From positions 1 to 64,000 of the forward strand of contig DATGMD010000053.1 of assembly GCA_035293805.1 (NCBI GenBank): 64,000 nucleotides of DNA, given 5' to 3'. Below the pieces are notes generated by a model. The model saw nothing but the letters and a program-made list of their open reading frames with translations. It did no database searches and had not been told where the DNA came from. The position numbers and the translations under genes are program-made. Of this stretch, positions 35,202 to 44,109 are shown piece by piece; positions within the stretch are counted from its first letter, which is position 1, and each line of letters opens with the position of its first letter. The stretch comes from JAJPHF01 sp035293805. GTDB taxonomy: Bacteria > Chloroflexota > UBA6077 > JAJPHF01.

Positions 35202-38110
35202 GGCGCCCGCTCCCGCGCCTGCTGCTGGAGTCGCGCGAGCAGGTTGAGGGCCTGAAGCGGCGTGACGTTGCAGAGGTCGAGCGCCAGCAGGGCGTCCACC
35301 ACCACCGCGGCCCCGCCATCCGGCGCTGGCGGCTCCGACACTTGGGCCGCCTCGGGCCGCGCGTCGGCGGACGCTAGCGCGATGGCGGGTGCGGTAGCGC
35401 CGTCCTGGGCCAGCCCGATACCGGGCGCATCTAGAGGCGTGGGGCCGGGCTCGTTGACGACGCCGTTGGCGCGGGGGGACGGACCTACCCCCCCCGGCCC
35501 CCCTTCCCTGGGAAGGAAGGGGGGAGCCATCCCAGCCTCATCATCATCCCCCTGCCCGATACGGGAGAGAGGCTGGGAGGGAAGGCAGCCCATCCTCCCC
35601 CTTCCCACATTGGGAGGGGCGGCAGGGGGGGTAGGTCCGTCCTCCGCCAGCAGCGCGGCCGCGCGCGCCAGCACGTCGGTGGGCAGCCCGGCCAGGCGCG
35701 CGACGTGCAAGCCGTAGCTGCGGTCGGCACCGCCGGGCAGCACGCGGTGCAAGAAGACCACCTCGCCGTGCTCCTCTCGCACGGCGGTGTGCAGGTTCGC
35801 CAGGCGCGGCAAGTGCGCCGCGAGCGCGATCAGCTCGTGGTAGTGCGTGGCGAACAGCGCCCGCGCGCCCACGCGGTCGTGCAGGTGCTCGACGACCGCC
35901 CGCGCGATGGCCAGGCCGTCCTCGGTGCTCGTGCCACGGCCGATCTCGTCCAGCACCACCAGGCTGCGTGGCGTGGCGTGGCGCAGGATCGCCGCTGTCT
36001 CGATCATCTCGACCATGAAGGTGCTCGCGCCGGCCGCCAGGTCGTCTTGGGCGCCAATGCGCGTGAAGATGCGGTCGACCAGCCCCAGCCGGGCGCGGCG
36101 TGCGGGCACGAAGCTACCGATCTGCGCCAGCAGCACGATCAGCGCCACCTGGCGCAGATACGTGCTCTTGCCCGCCATGTTGGGGCCGGTGAGGAGCGCG
36201 ATGCGGGCGCCGTCGCCGCCGAGCGCGCAGTCGTTGGCGATGAACTGCTCCGGGCCGAGCGCCGCTTCCACGACGGGATGCCGCCCCCCCTCGATATCGA
36301 TCTCCTCGCCGGCGTGGACCTCGGGGCGGACGTAGCCGTTGCGGTCCGCGACCTCGGCCAGGGCGAGGTACACGTCGAGGTGGGCCAGCGCGTCGGCGGT
36401 GCGGAGCAGCCGCGGCGCCTGCGCGCCCACGCGGCCGAGCAGCGCGGCGAACAGGGCGCGCTCCACGGCGCCGATGCGCTCCTCGGCGTGGAGGATGCGC
36501 GCTTCCGCCTCCTTGAGCTGCGGCGTGATGTAGCGCTCGGCGTTCGCCAGCGTCTGCTTGCGCACGTAGTCGGCAGGCACGCGGTCGCGGTGAGCGTGGG
36601 TGACCTCCAGGTAGTAGCCGAACACCTGGTTGTAGCCCACCTTCAGGCTGCGGATGCCCGTACGGGCGCGCTCGGCGCTCTCTAGCTCGGCGAGCCAGCG
36701 GCGCGTCTCGGCAATCGCCGCGATCAGCTCGTCGCGCGCCGAGTCGTAGCCGTCGCGGATCAGGCGACCTTCGTCGCCGTCGGCCACCGCGCGGGCGATC
36801 TCGTCGGCCACGTCCTGGCAGGGATCGAGCGCCCTGTACACGGCGTCCAGGCTCTCGCCCCCCATCTCAGGGGCAGGAGAGGCGTACGGGGGCAGATGGG
36901 GTGCCGGCGTGCCGTCGCTCGCCGGCGTTTCAGGAGTATCGGCTGAGGCTGCGGCGAGCTGATCGCGCAGCGGGCCGACGGCGAGGAGCAGCGAGCGCAG
37001 CGCCAGCAGCTCGCGGGCGCTGGCGACGCCTTGCAGCGCGCGGCTGGTGAGGCGCTCCAGGTCGCCCAGCCCGTTCAGGCGACCAAGCAAGTCGGCGCGG
37101 AGCGCGCGGCGCGCGACGAAGGCGGCGACGGCGCTCTGGCGCGCCTCGATAGCGGCCAGGTCGAGCAGCGGCTGCCCCAGGAAGCGCCGCAGCAGCCGGC
37201 CGCCCATCGGCGTGCGCGTGGCGTCGAGGACAGCCAGCAGGCTGCCCTCGACGGCGCCGCCGCGCGCGCCCCGCGTCAGCTCCAGGTTGCGGCGGGTGTG
37301 CGCGTCGAGCACCATGTAGGCGTCGGTGCTGTAAGTGCGGAGGCCGCGCAGCAGCGGCAGGAGGGCGGGGTTGTTCTCCTCGAGGTACGCTAGCACCGCG
37401 CCCGCCGCGCCGACCGCGAGGGGCAGCCCCTGGCAGCCGAACCCCTCCAGCGAGCGCACACCGAACTGCCGCAGCAGGCGGTCGCGCGCTGACTCGGGCT
37501 CGAAGCGCCAGGCATCATATCGCGTGATCGGGCCGGTGAGCGCGAGCGCGCCGGCCTGGTCCCAGGGGACGAGGCACTCGGCCGGACCGAGCCGGCTTAG
37601 CTCGCCTGCCAGGCTGGTCGCGGCGTCGGATCCGCTCAGCTCGGTGACGGCGAACTCGCCCGTGGTCACGTCCACGTAGGCGAGTCCGTAGGCTTCCGGA
37701 GCGCTGCCGCCGCGCCCCGCCGGGCCGCGCACGACGGCCGCGAGGTAGTTGTTGGCGCGTGCGGGCAACAGGTTGGGCTCGATGGCGGTGCCGGCGCTGA
37801 CCACGCGCGTGATCACCCGCTCGACCAGGCCGTGGCCGGGCGGGCTGACTTGCTCGGCGATGGCGACGCGGTAGCCCTTGCGCACGAGGCGCGCGAGGTA
37901 GCCCTCGGCGGCGTGGTGGGGCACGCCGGCCATGGGCACGCGCTCGCCGCGACCGAACTCCCGCGAGGTGAGCGTCAGGTGCAGCTCGCGGGCGACAAGC
38001 TGCGCGTCGTCGTCGAACAGCTCGTAAAAGTCGCCCATGCGGAACCACAGCACCGCGTCGGGATGCTGCGCCTTGAGCGTCAGGTACTGCTCGCGCGCGG
38101 GTGTTGCCAT
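35198..38110 (-). CDS. mutS: DNA mismatch recognition protein MutS
   Basis: 970 residues, over 80 more than usual. The N-terminal mismatch domain has WFRMGDFYELFDDDA with the Phe-Tyr-Glu contact, GVPHHA and VTTGEF. The ATPase has Walker A GPNMAGKSTYLRQ, LDEIGRGTSTEDGLA and THYHEL. Two stretches do not fit the family and match genomic repeats: residues about 824-877 (35480-35640) between the ATPase and the C-terminal region, and a shorter Pro/Ser-rich one at about 402-420. Both keep the frame. The gene heads a mutS-mutL operon. Confidence 0.95.
35485..35640. repeat. Composite repeat inserted in frame in mutS
   Basis: The order CTTCCCTGGGAAGGAAGGGGG-AGCCATCC, then CTTCCCACATTGGGAGGGG, ending GTAGGTC, repeats the arrangement at 158-291. 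All of it is translated as part of MutS (about 52 residues). Confidence 0.8.
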
Positions 38111-38209
38111 CCCCGCCCTCGGCGTTCGCGCCGCGGAGTCTCGCCCCGGCCCGAGCCGGGCGTCGCGCGTGGGCGCGCATCTCGCGCGCCCGCACGCGCG
38201 GCAGGCGCA

Positions 38210-38240
38210 ATTTTAGCATCCCGCGTCACGGTTGCGTGAC
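38210..38240 (-). promoter_or_regulatory. mutS promoter with an operator-like palindrome
   Basis: On the minus strand an extended -10 TGCTAAAAT (TAAAAT is the complement of 38210-38215) is preceded by a perfect inverted repeat GTCACG-caac-CGTGAC (38225-38240) that covers the expected -35 position. It lies about 100 bases before the mutS ATG. Confidence 0.5.
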
Positions 38241-38346
38241 AGCCAGTCATGGGCTCGGCCGGGGAGTAGGGCGCCGCGCGCCCGGCCAGCACCAAGCCCC
38301 GCGACACCGGGGCGCAGCGTAGCGGCGCGCGGCCGGGGCTAAACGC

Positions 38347-39000
38347 CTAGCGGCCGCTCGGCGTGACCGCTAACTCGCGGTAGCGCTCGGCGACGCGCGC
38401 GAGGTCGGCAAAGACGACGTCGCGCAGCGCGTCCATCGTCTCGGGCGGCTGGATCAGCACGTAGGCGGGGTGCAGCGTCGCCAGCACGTAGGGAATGGTC
38501 GGCGTGCTGAACCACTGGCCGCGCTGCTGCGTGAGACGGAAGTCCTTGCCCAGGATCTCCTTCGCCGCCGGCGCGCCGAGGCACACGACGATTCGCGGCC
38601 GGATCAGCTCCAGCTGGGCTGCCAGCCACGGCCGGCACGCCTTGATCTCGCTGGTCTTGGGCGCCCGGTTCTTCTTGCGGTTGCCCGCGGGCACCCACGG
38701 CCGGTGCTTGACGACGTTGGTGACGTAGATCTCGGAGCGGTCCAGGCCGGCGGCTGCCAGGGCGCGGTCGAGCAGCCGCCCGGCGGGCCCGACGAACGGC
38801 ACGCCCTCGCGGTCCTCGTACTCGCCGGGCGCCTCCCCGATCATCATGAGGCGGGCGTTGGCCGGCCCCGCGCCAAACACCGTCTGCGTGCCCAACTCCC
38901 AGAGGGGGCAGGCGCGGCAGTGCTGGGCGCGCGCCGCGACGTCCGCGAGCGTTTCGCCCGGCAGCAATCCGGGCGTCACCCCAGCGCCGATCTCGGTCAT
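38347..39000 (-). CDS. Type-4 (Fe-S) uracil-DNA glycosylase
   Basis: 217 residues from ATG 39000. Four cluster Cys can be read: CRACPL (28, 31), KACRPWL and VVCLGAPAAKEILG. Active-site motifs are GEAPGEYEDREGVPFVGPAGRLLD and, near the end, TLHPAYVL. It removes uracil from DNA to start base-excision repair. A longer in-frame start at 39120 lacks family likeness. The next gene upstream on the same strand is binding-protein copy 5; mutS-mutL lie downstream, so repair genes group here. Confidence 0.92.
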   Translation of the reverse strand: MTEIGAGVTPGLLPGETLADVAARAQHCRACPLWELGTQTVFGAGPANARLMMIGEAPGEYEDREGVPFVGPAGRLLDRALAAAGLDRSEIYVTNVVKHRPWVPAGNRKKNRAPKTSEIKACRPWLAAQLELIRPRIVVCLGAPAAKEILGKDFRLTQQRGQWFSTPTIPYVLATLHPAYVLIQPPETMDALRDVVFADLARVAERYRELAVTPSGR

Positions 39001-39125
39001 CTCGTCCCCCCTCGGCCCGCGCTGGTTGCGGCAATTGACAGGCCGGAAACCGCAACAAGCGTGCCGAGAGGCCGGGCGGGGACGGGGGAAGCCGGTGATC
39101 CGGGTTCGCGCGGGGGCCAAGCGCG

Positions 39126-40214
39126 CTACTGCGCGTACAGGCGCTCGACCAGCCCCGTCGCCTTGACCCGCTCCAATGGCGCCAGGTCGAGGAAGTCCTG
39201 CGGCTTCGCCCCGCGGGCCTGCGGCTTCGACGCGCTCAGCTCGTCGATCTGCTCTTGCAGGCCCTCCAGCGTGGGCATCAGGTCGCGCTGGTAGCCGTCA
39301 CGGTAGTAGTCGTAGGCATCGGCCAGCACGTCAGGGTCGTCGGTCTGCGTGTAGCGCCCGATGACCGCCATGCCGAACTCCCGATCAGTCACCAGCCGGT
39401 GGATGCCCTCGATGAGCGCCTTCAGGTAGCGCTCCGCGATCTCGGGGTGGTCGCGCACGTAGCCGCGCGTGGAGCCGATCACGCTGCCTTGGCTGGGGAT
39501 GTCGAGATTCTTCGTGTCCACCAGCGGCGAAAAGCCAAGCTGCCGCGCCTTCAGCGTGATGGGCGGCGTCAGGATGGCGCCCTGCACCGCGCCGCTCTGC
39601 ATCGCGGCCAGAGACTCTGGCACGCCGCCGGTCTGAATGATCGCCACGTCGTCGCCCTCACGCAGGTGGTTGCGCGCGAGGATCTTCTGGGCGCCGAAGT
39701 GGGTGATCGCGCCGAACCGTGAGACGCCGATCGCCTTGTTCTTCAGGTCGGCCACACTCGTGATGTCCGGGCTGGTGTACAGCGCCACCGCGAGCTTGCT
39801 CGACATGCCGCCCAGCATAACGTGGTCGCTGCCCTCCAGCGCCGCGGCGATGAACTCCACGCCGCCGCCAATGGCAATGGGCATCTCGCGGTTCGACACG
39901 GCCGCCAGCACCTCCGCGCCGGCGCGCACGAAGCCCAGGTCCGCGTCGATGCCGTTCTGCGCGAAGTACCCGCCCTCCTTGGCCATCCAGACACCCGCCA
40001 GCGAGGCCGACGTCGTCGTGTAGCCGGTCCGCAGCGCGTCCAGCGCCGGGGTGGCCGTCCCCGCCTGGGATGGCGACACGGTGGCCGGAGCCGCCGGGGC
40101 GGAGGGGGCGGCCGGCGCGGCGCTAGGAGCGGGCGCTGCGCGGGGCGCGGCGCAAGCCAGCGTGGTCGCGAGCACGAGTAACGTTAGGCGTGGGGCGAGC
40201 AGCGCCGCTGCCAT
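39126..40214 (-). CDS. ABC transporter substrate-binding lipoprotein, NitT/TauT type, copy 5
   Basis: 362 residues from ATG 40214 (GGGGAG upstream; a longer frame is unlikely). Signal LTLLVLATTLAC (lipobox). After an Ala/Pro linker: LRTGYTTTSASLAGVWMAKEGGYFAQNGIDADLGFV, PIAIGGGVEFIAAALEGSD, DLKNKAIGVSRFGAITHFGAQKIL, GGVPESLAAMQSGAVQGAIL and a C-terminal GLVERLYAQ. Pairs best with copy 4. Its ligand is unknown and no permease is near. Confidence 0.87.
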   Translation of the reverse strand: MAAALLAPRLTLLVLATTLACAAPRAAPAPSAAPAAPSAPAAPATVSPSQAGTATPALDALRTGYTTTSASLAGVWMAKEGGYFAQNGIDADLGFVRAGAEVLAAVSNREMPIAIGGGVEFIAAALEGSDHVMLGGMSSKLAVALYTSPDITSVADLKNKAIGVSRFGAITHFGAQKILARNHLREGDDVAIIQTGGVPESLAAMQSGAVQGAILTPPITLKARQLGFSPLVDTKNLDIPSQGSVIGSTRGYVRDHPEIAERYLKALIEGIHRLVTDREFGMAVIGRYTQTDDPDVLADAYDYYRDGYQRDLMPTLEGLQEQIDELSASKPQARGAKPQDFLDLAPLERVKATGLVERLYAQ

Positions 40215-40463
40215 CACGGTCTCCCCAAGACAATAGATCGCCGCGCCGCGGGCGGCGGCCGGCGTGATCCCGCTCGCGGGGCGCAGCACGGATCGGCAGT
40301 GTAGGGGCGCTGCTTGCCGCGCCCGGCCGGGGCGCCACCCAGCCCGGTGTCCCGGCGCTGCTGGCGGTGCCCGGCTCCTTGCGGCGGCCGCTCGTCGCCG
40401 GCGCGGCCGGGGCGGGACGCTAGTCGCCCCACGCCCGGCCGCGCCCCGAGCGATTAATCTATC

Positions 40464-41384
40464 CTAGCAGACGACGGCGGTGTACAGCGGGCAGTAGACC
40501 GGGCCAGTTCCCCACCCAAAGCGGCTCCAGGCCGGCAGCACGTAGTTGTAGTACGAGTTCCGGTAGTAGTCGCCAGGGGAGTAGCCCGGGTAGTAGCCGG
40601 AGTAGTAGCCCGGATAGTAGTAGCTGGGGAGCGTGAGCGCCCCGAGGCCGAAGAGGTCCGCGCCGTAGCCCAGGCTGAAGTCGAACCACGGTGGCACCAC
40701 CACGCCGCCGCCATAGTAGTAGAGCGGGTAGTCGGGGAACGGCTGCGGAAGGCCGTAGAACCCATAGCCAAAGTAGGTGGGCCCGTAGACCGGGCCGCCG
40801 GTGTCCGCGGGGCCAGGCGGGTAGTTCGAGCCGACGCCCGGCAGGTCGAACGTGACCGACCCAGTCGCGTTGGGCCAGCGCAGCGTCACCGCGCCACCGC
40901 CGCTGCCGGGCGGCGGCGCGCCGGCGTAGGCCATCAGCGCCGCTTGCTTCGGCGCCGTCCAGCCCTGGTTCGCGGGCTGGTCGCTCGGGTGCGCGTAGAC
41001 GTAGACGGTGTGCGGCCCCGGCGCCACCGTGGTCTGGAGCGCGAAGCCGCTGAGCAGGAACTGCTGGCTGCCCAGATTGGCTGCCACATCGGGGCGCTGC
41101 AGCCCGTAGGTCGCCTGACCGAGGCGCGTGCCGCCCGCGTCGCGCTCGCCGTCCAGATACACTTCGACGCTGTCGACGCCGGTGCCGTTGCGTGCGTTCG
41201 GATCGGCCGCCCAGCCGCGCACCTCGAGCTGCGTGCTGGTATTGCCGCCCTTCGGCGCGTCGATGACGATCAGCGTCGAAGCGGCGTCGGCGGCGGGCGC
41301 CGCCGAAGACAGCACCGCCGGCGGAGCAAGGCTCAGCCCGAGCCCCGCCAGCAGGATCACGATCACGCGCCATTGCGGTGCCAT
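40464..41384 (-). CDS. Secreted protein with Ig-like domain and Tyr/Gly-rich tail
   Basis: 306 residues with signal peptide (VIVILLAGLGLSLAPPAV). Residues about 40-135 form a beta domain (LEVRGWAADPNARNGTGVDSVEVYLDG, then QFLLSGFALQTTVAPGPHTVYVYAH) like surface Ig-type modules. The last 130 residues are rich in Tyr, Gly and Pro, with runs such as YYYPGYYSGYYPGYSPGDYY, and the chain ends in two Cys (VYCPLYTAVVC). Tyr-rich tails may stack or cross-link at the surface; this is inference. No family name is known to me. Confidence 0.7.
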   Translation of the reverse strand: MAPQWRVIVILLAGLGLSLAPPAVLSSAAPAADAASTLIVIDAPKGGNTSTQLEVRGWAADPNARNGTGVDSVEVYLDGERDAGGTRLGQATYGLQRPDVAANLGSQQFLLSGFALQTTVAPGPHTVYVYAHPSDQPANQGWTAPKQAALMAYAGAPPPGSGGGAVTLRWPNATGSVTFDLPGVGSNYPPGPADTGGPVYGPTYFGYGFYGLPQPFPDYPLYYYGGGVVVPPWFDFSLGYGADLFGLGALTLPSYYYPGYYSGYYPGYSPGDYYRNSYYNYVLPAWSRFGWGTGPVYCPLYTAVVC

Positions 41385-41385
41385 G

Positions 41386-41790
41386 TCAGCGCCCCAGTCC
41401 TGAGCTGTTCACGTGCGTCGGCTCGATCTTCACCAGCACCCGCTGCTCGCCCGGCTGGCGGAACGGATACTTGTCCTGCCCGAGATACTTCTTCGCCAGC
41501 TTGTCGATGTTCGCGTCCGCGCCCTCGTGCGTCATGTCGACTACCCGGCCGCGCACGGTGACGTTGCGGTAGGGGTTGTTGCGGTCCACGACCGCCAGGG
41601 CGACGCGCTTGTCGTGCTGGAAGTTCTTCGGCTTCTGGCGCCCCTCGGCCGTGTTGATGTACAGGTAGTCGCCGTCGGTGTCCACCCACATCGGCGTCAC
41701 CTGAGGCGAGCCGTCGGGCATCAGCGTCGCGAGGCTGGCGAAGTTCGGCTCCTCGATGAACTGGCGGACGTCGTCGGGCAGGCGCGCCAT
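41386..41790 (-). CDS. PPOX-class F420-dependent oxidoreductase
   Basis: 134 residues from ATG 41790 (GAGGAG upstream). Split-barrel flavin-type fold: FIEEPNFASLATLMPDGSPQVTPMWVDTDGDYLYINTAEGRQKPKNF, then RVALAVVDRNNPYRNVTVRGRV. This pattern is typical of the short F420-binding PPOX family that reduces quinones, biliverdin or other acceptors. The window also carries cofD and cofC, consistent with F420 being made. The cofactor (F420 versus FMN) is inferred from family resemblance. Confidence 0.8.
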   Translation of the reverse strand: MARLPDDVRQFIEEPNFASLATLMPDGSPQVTPMWVDTDGDYLYINTAEGRQKPKNFQHDKRVALAVVDRNNPYRNVTVRGRVVDMTHEGADANIDKLAKKYLGQDKYPFRQPGEQRVLVKIEPTHVNSSGLGR

Positions 41791-41884
41791 AGCTTGGCTC
41801 CTCAGCACTACTGCTGCCCGCGGCGCTCCGGGCCGCGGCGCGTCAACTTTACTATAGCAAGGGACCCGCGCCGTTCAGGGTAAC

Positions 41885-43999
41885 ATGGGACAGGGAGGGG
41901 CGAGACCAGTGGGACGATTCCGCGTCGCGGTGGACACGGGCGGCACCTTCTCGGACTTCGTCTACTTCGACGAGGAGCGGCGCGCGCTGAGCATCGCCAA
42001 GCTGCCGTCCACGCCGCGCAACCCCGCCGACGCGATCCTCGCCGGCGTGCAAGGCCTGCTGGACGAGGGCGTGACGCCCGCCGAGATCGTGTTCTTCCTC
42101 CACGGCACCACCGTCGGCACCAATGCCATGTTGGAAGAGAAGGGGGCCCGCACGGGCCTGCTCATCACGCGCGGCTTCCGCGGCGTGTACGAGGTGGGCG
42201 AGCAGATGCGCGGCTACGGGCCAGCGATGTTCGACTTCCACTTCCACAAGCCACCGCCGCTCGCTCGCCCGCGCGAGACGTACGAGGTGACCGAGCGGCT
42301 AGACCCGAGCGGCGCCGTCTTGCAGCCGATCGACCTGGCCGACGTAGAGCGCGCGGCCGAGCGCCTGCGCGCGCAGGGCGTGGAGTCCGTCGCCATCTGC
42401 TTCCTCTTTGCCTTCCGCAACCCCGCCCACGAGCAGGCCGCCGCGGCGGTGCTCCGCCAGGCCCTGCCGGAGGTGCCCGTCTCGCTCAGCTCGGACGTGC
42501 TGCCCCAGATCCGCGAGTACTACCGCCTCTCCACCACCGTTATCAACGCCTACATCCGCCCGATCCTGACGCGCTACCTCGGCCAGCTGGGCGCGCGGCT
42601 CGACGCCGCCGGCGTGCGCACGCCGCAGCGCTACCTGATGCAGTCCAACGGCGGCGTCGCCTCGTTCACCGTCGGCGCCGAGCGGGCGGTCACGACGATC
42701 CTGTCGGGGCCGGCGGGCGGCGTCATGGCGGGGATTGCGCTCGGGCGCACGTCCGGCTACCAGGACCTCGTGACGTTCGACATGGGCGGCACGAGCTGCG
42801 ACGTGGCGCTCATTCACCACGGCCAGCCATCGGTGGCGGCCCTCTCGACGATCGGGGGGCGCCACATCGCCGTGCCGATGCTCGACATCAACACCGTCAG
42901 CGCGGGCGGTGGCACGATCGCGCGCGTCGAGGACACCGCCGGGCTCCAGCAGGTGCGCGTCGGCCCCGACAGCGCGGGCGCGCTGCCTGGCCCCGTTTGC
43001 TACGGTCAGGGGGGCGACGACCCCACGATCACCGACGCCGACCTGACGCTCGGCTACCTCAACCCCGACAACTTCGTGGGCGGCGGCCTGCGGCTCGACC
43101 GGCCGGCGGCGGTGGCGGCCATCGAGCGCAAGATCGCCGCGCCGCTGGGCCTGGACGTCCTGCGCGCGGCCGACGGCATCGTCCGCATCATTGACGTGAA
43201 GATGCAGGAGGCGGTGAAGGCCATCTCGACGCGGCGCGGCCACGACCTGCGCGACTTCACGTTGGTGGCGTTCGGTGGCGCGGGCCCGGTCCACGCCTCG
43301 CGGGTGGCCCGCGAGCTGGGCATGGCGCGCGTGCTGGTGCCGCTCTACCCCGGCTGCACGTCGGCGCTGGGCCTGCTTACGGCCGATGTGCGCCACGATT
43401 ACGTCCGCTCCCAGCTCGACGCGGTGGCGACGCTGGACCTGGATAGCGCGAACGCCATCTTCGCCGACCTGGAGGCGCAGGCGCGCGCCGAGCTGGCCGC
43501 CGAAGGCTTCGGCGCGACCGAGGTGCGCCTGGAGCGCCACCTCGACTTCCGCTACGCCGGCCAGGGCTACGAGGTGCGCGTGCCGGCGCCGGACGGGCCG
43601 CTGACGGCCGCGAGCCTCGCCGCCACGCGCCGGGCCTTCGACCAGACGCACGAGCAGCAGTTCGGTCACGCGGCACCCGACGAGCCGACCGAGATCGTGA
43701 ACTACCGCGTGATCGGCTACGGCCTGGTGCCCAAAGTCGAGCTGCCCACGTTCCCGCCCGCGAGCGGCCCCGCCGAGGCGGCACGCGTCGGCACGCGCCG
43801 CGCCTACTTCGGCGAGCTGGGCGCCGCGATCGACTGTCCGATCTACAACCGCAGCCGCCTCGCGCCAGGCCACACGCTCGTCGGTCCCTGCATTGTAGAG
43901 CAGCTCGACTCGACTACCGTCGTGCTCCCCGAACAACGCCTCCGTGTCGACGCTTACGGCAATCTCGTACTGGAATGGCGGGACGGCCGGGATGGCTGA
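41885..43999 (+). CDS. hyuA: Hydantoinase/oxoprolinase subunit A
   Basis: 704 residues from ATG 41885; a GTG at 41909 preceded by GGAGGGG may be the true start. Actin-like ATPase: RVAVDTGGTFSDFVYF, FFLHGTTVGTNAMLEEKGARTGLLITRGFR, STTVINAYIRPILTRYL, TFDMGGTSCDVALI and GGAGPVHASRVARELG. With subunit B it hydrolyses cyclic amides such as N-methylhydantoin or 5-oxoproline at the cost of ATP. Subunit B follows, but only after a protease gene. Confidence 0.92.
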   Translation: MGQGGARPVGRFRVAVDTGGTFSDFVYFDEERRALSIAKLPSTPRNPADAILAGVQGLLDEGVTPAEIVFFLHGTTVGTNAMLEEKGARTGLLITRGFRGVYEVGEQMRGYGPAMFDFHFHKPPPLARPRETYEVTERLDPSGAVLQPIDLADVERAAERLRAQGVESVAICFLFAFRNPAHEQAAAAVLRQALPEVPVSLSSDVLPQIREYYRLSTTVINAYIRPILTRYLGQLGARLDAAGVRTPQRYLMQSNGGVASFTVGAERAVTTILSGPAGGVMAGIALGRTSGYQDLVTFDMGGTSCDVALIHHGQPSVAALSTIGGRHIAVPMLDINTVSAGGGTIARVEDTAGLQQVRVGPDSAGALPGPVCYGQGGDDPTITDADLTLGYLNPDNFVGGGLRLDRPAAVAAIERKIAAPLGLDVLRAADGIVRIIDVKMQEAVKAISTRRGHDLRDFTLVAFGGAGPVHASRVARELGMARVLVPLYPGCTSALGLLTADVRHDYVRSQLDAVATLDLDSANAIFADLEAQARAELAAEGFGATEVRLERHLDFRYAGQGYEVRVPAPDGPLTAASLAATRRAFDQTHEQQFGHAAPDEPTEIVNYRVIGYGLVPKVELPTFPPASGPAEAARVGTRRAYFGELGAAIDCPIYNRSRLAPGHTLVGPCIVEQLDSTTVVLPEQRLRVDAYGNLVLEWRDGRDG

Positions 44000-44109
44000 C
44001 GCCCCGTCGAACAGCCCTCGGGAATTTGCGGAGCCCTGCATTATAACCGGCGTGAGCGGCTCTAGAAGCCTACAATACGGTTGGGCAATTGAGCCGAGAG
44101 GATGTCATC

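Noticed and set aside
42299..44041. Open frame of 580 codons antisense to hyuA
   Set aside because: It is a mirror of hyuA caused by high GC; composition is Arg/Ala/Gly/His-rich with no motif.
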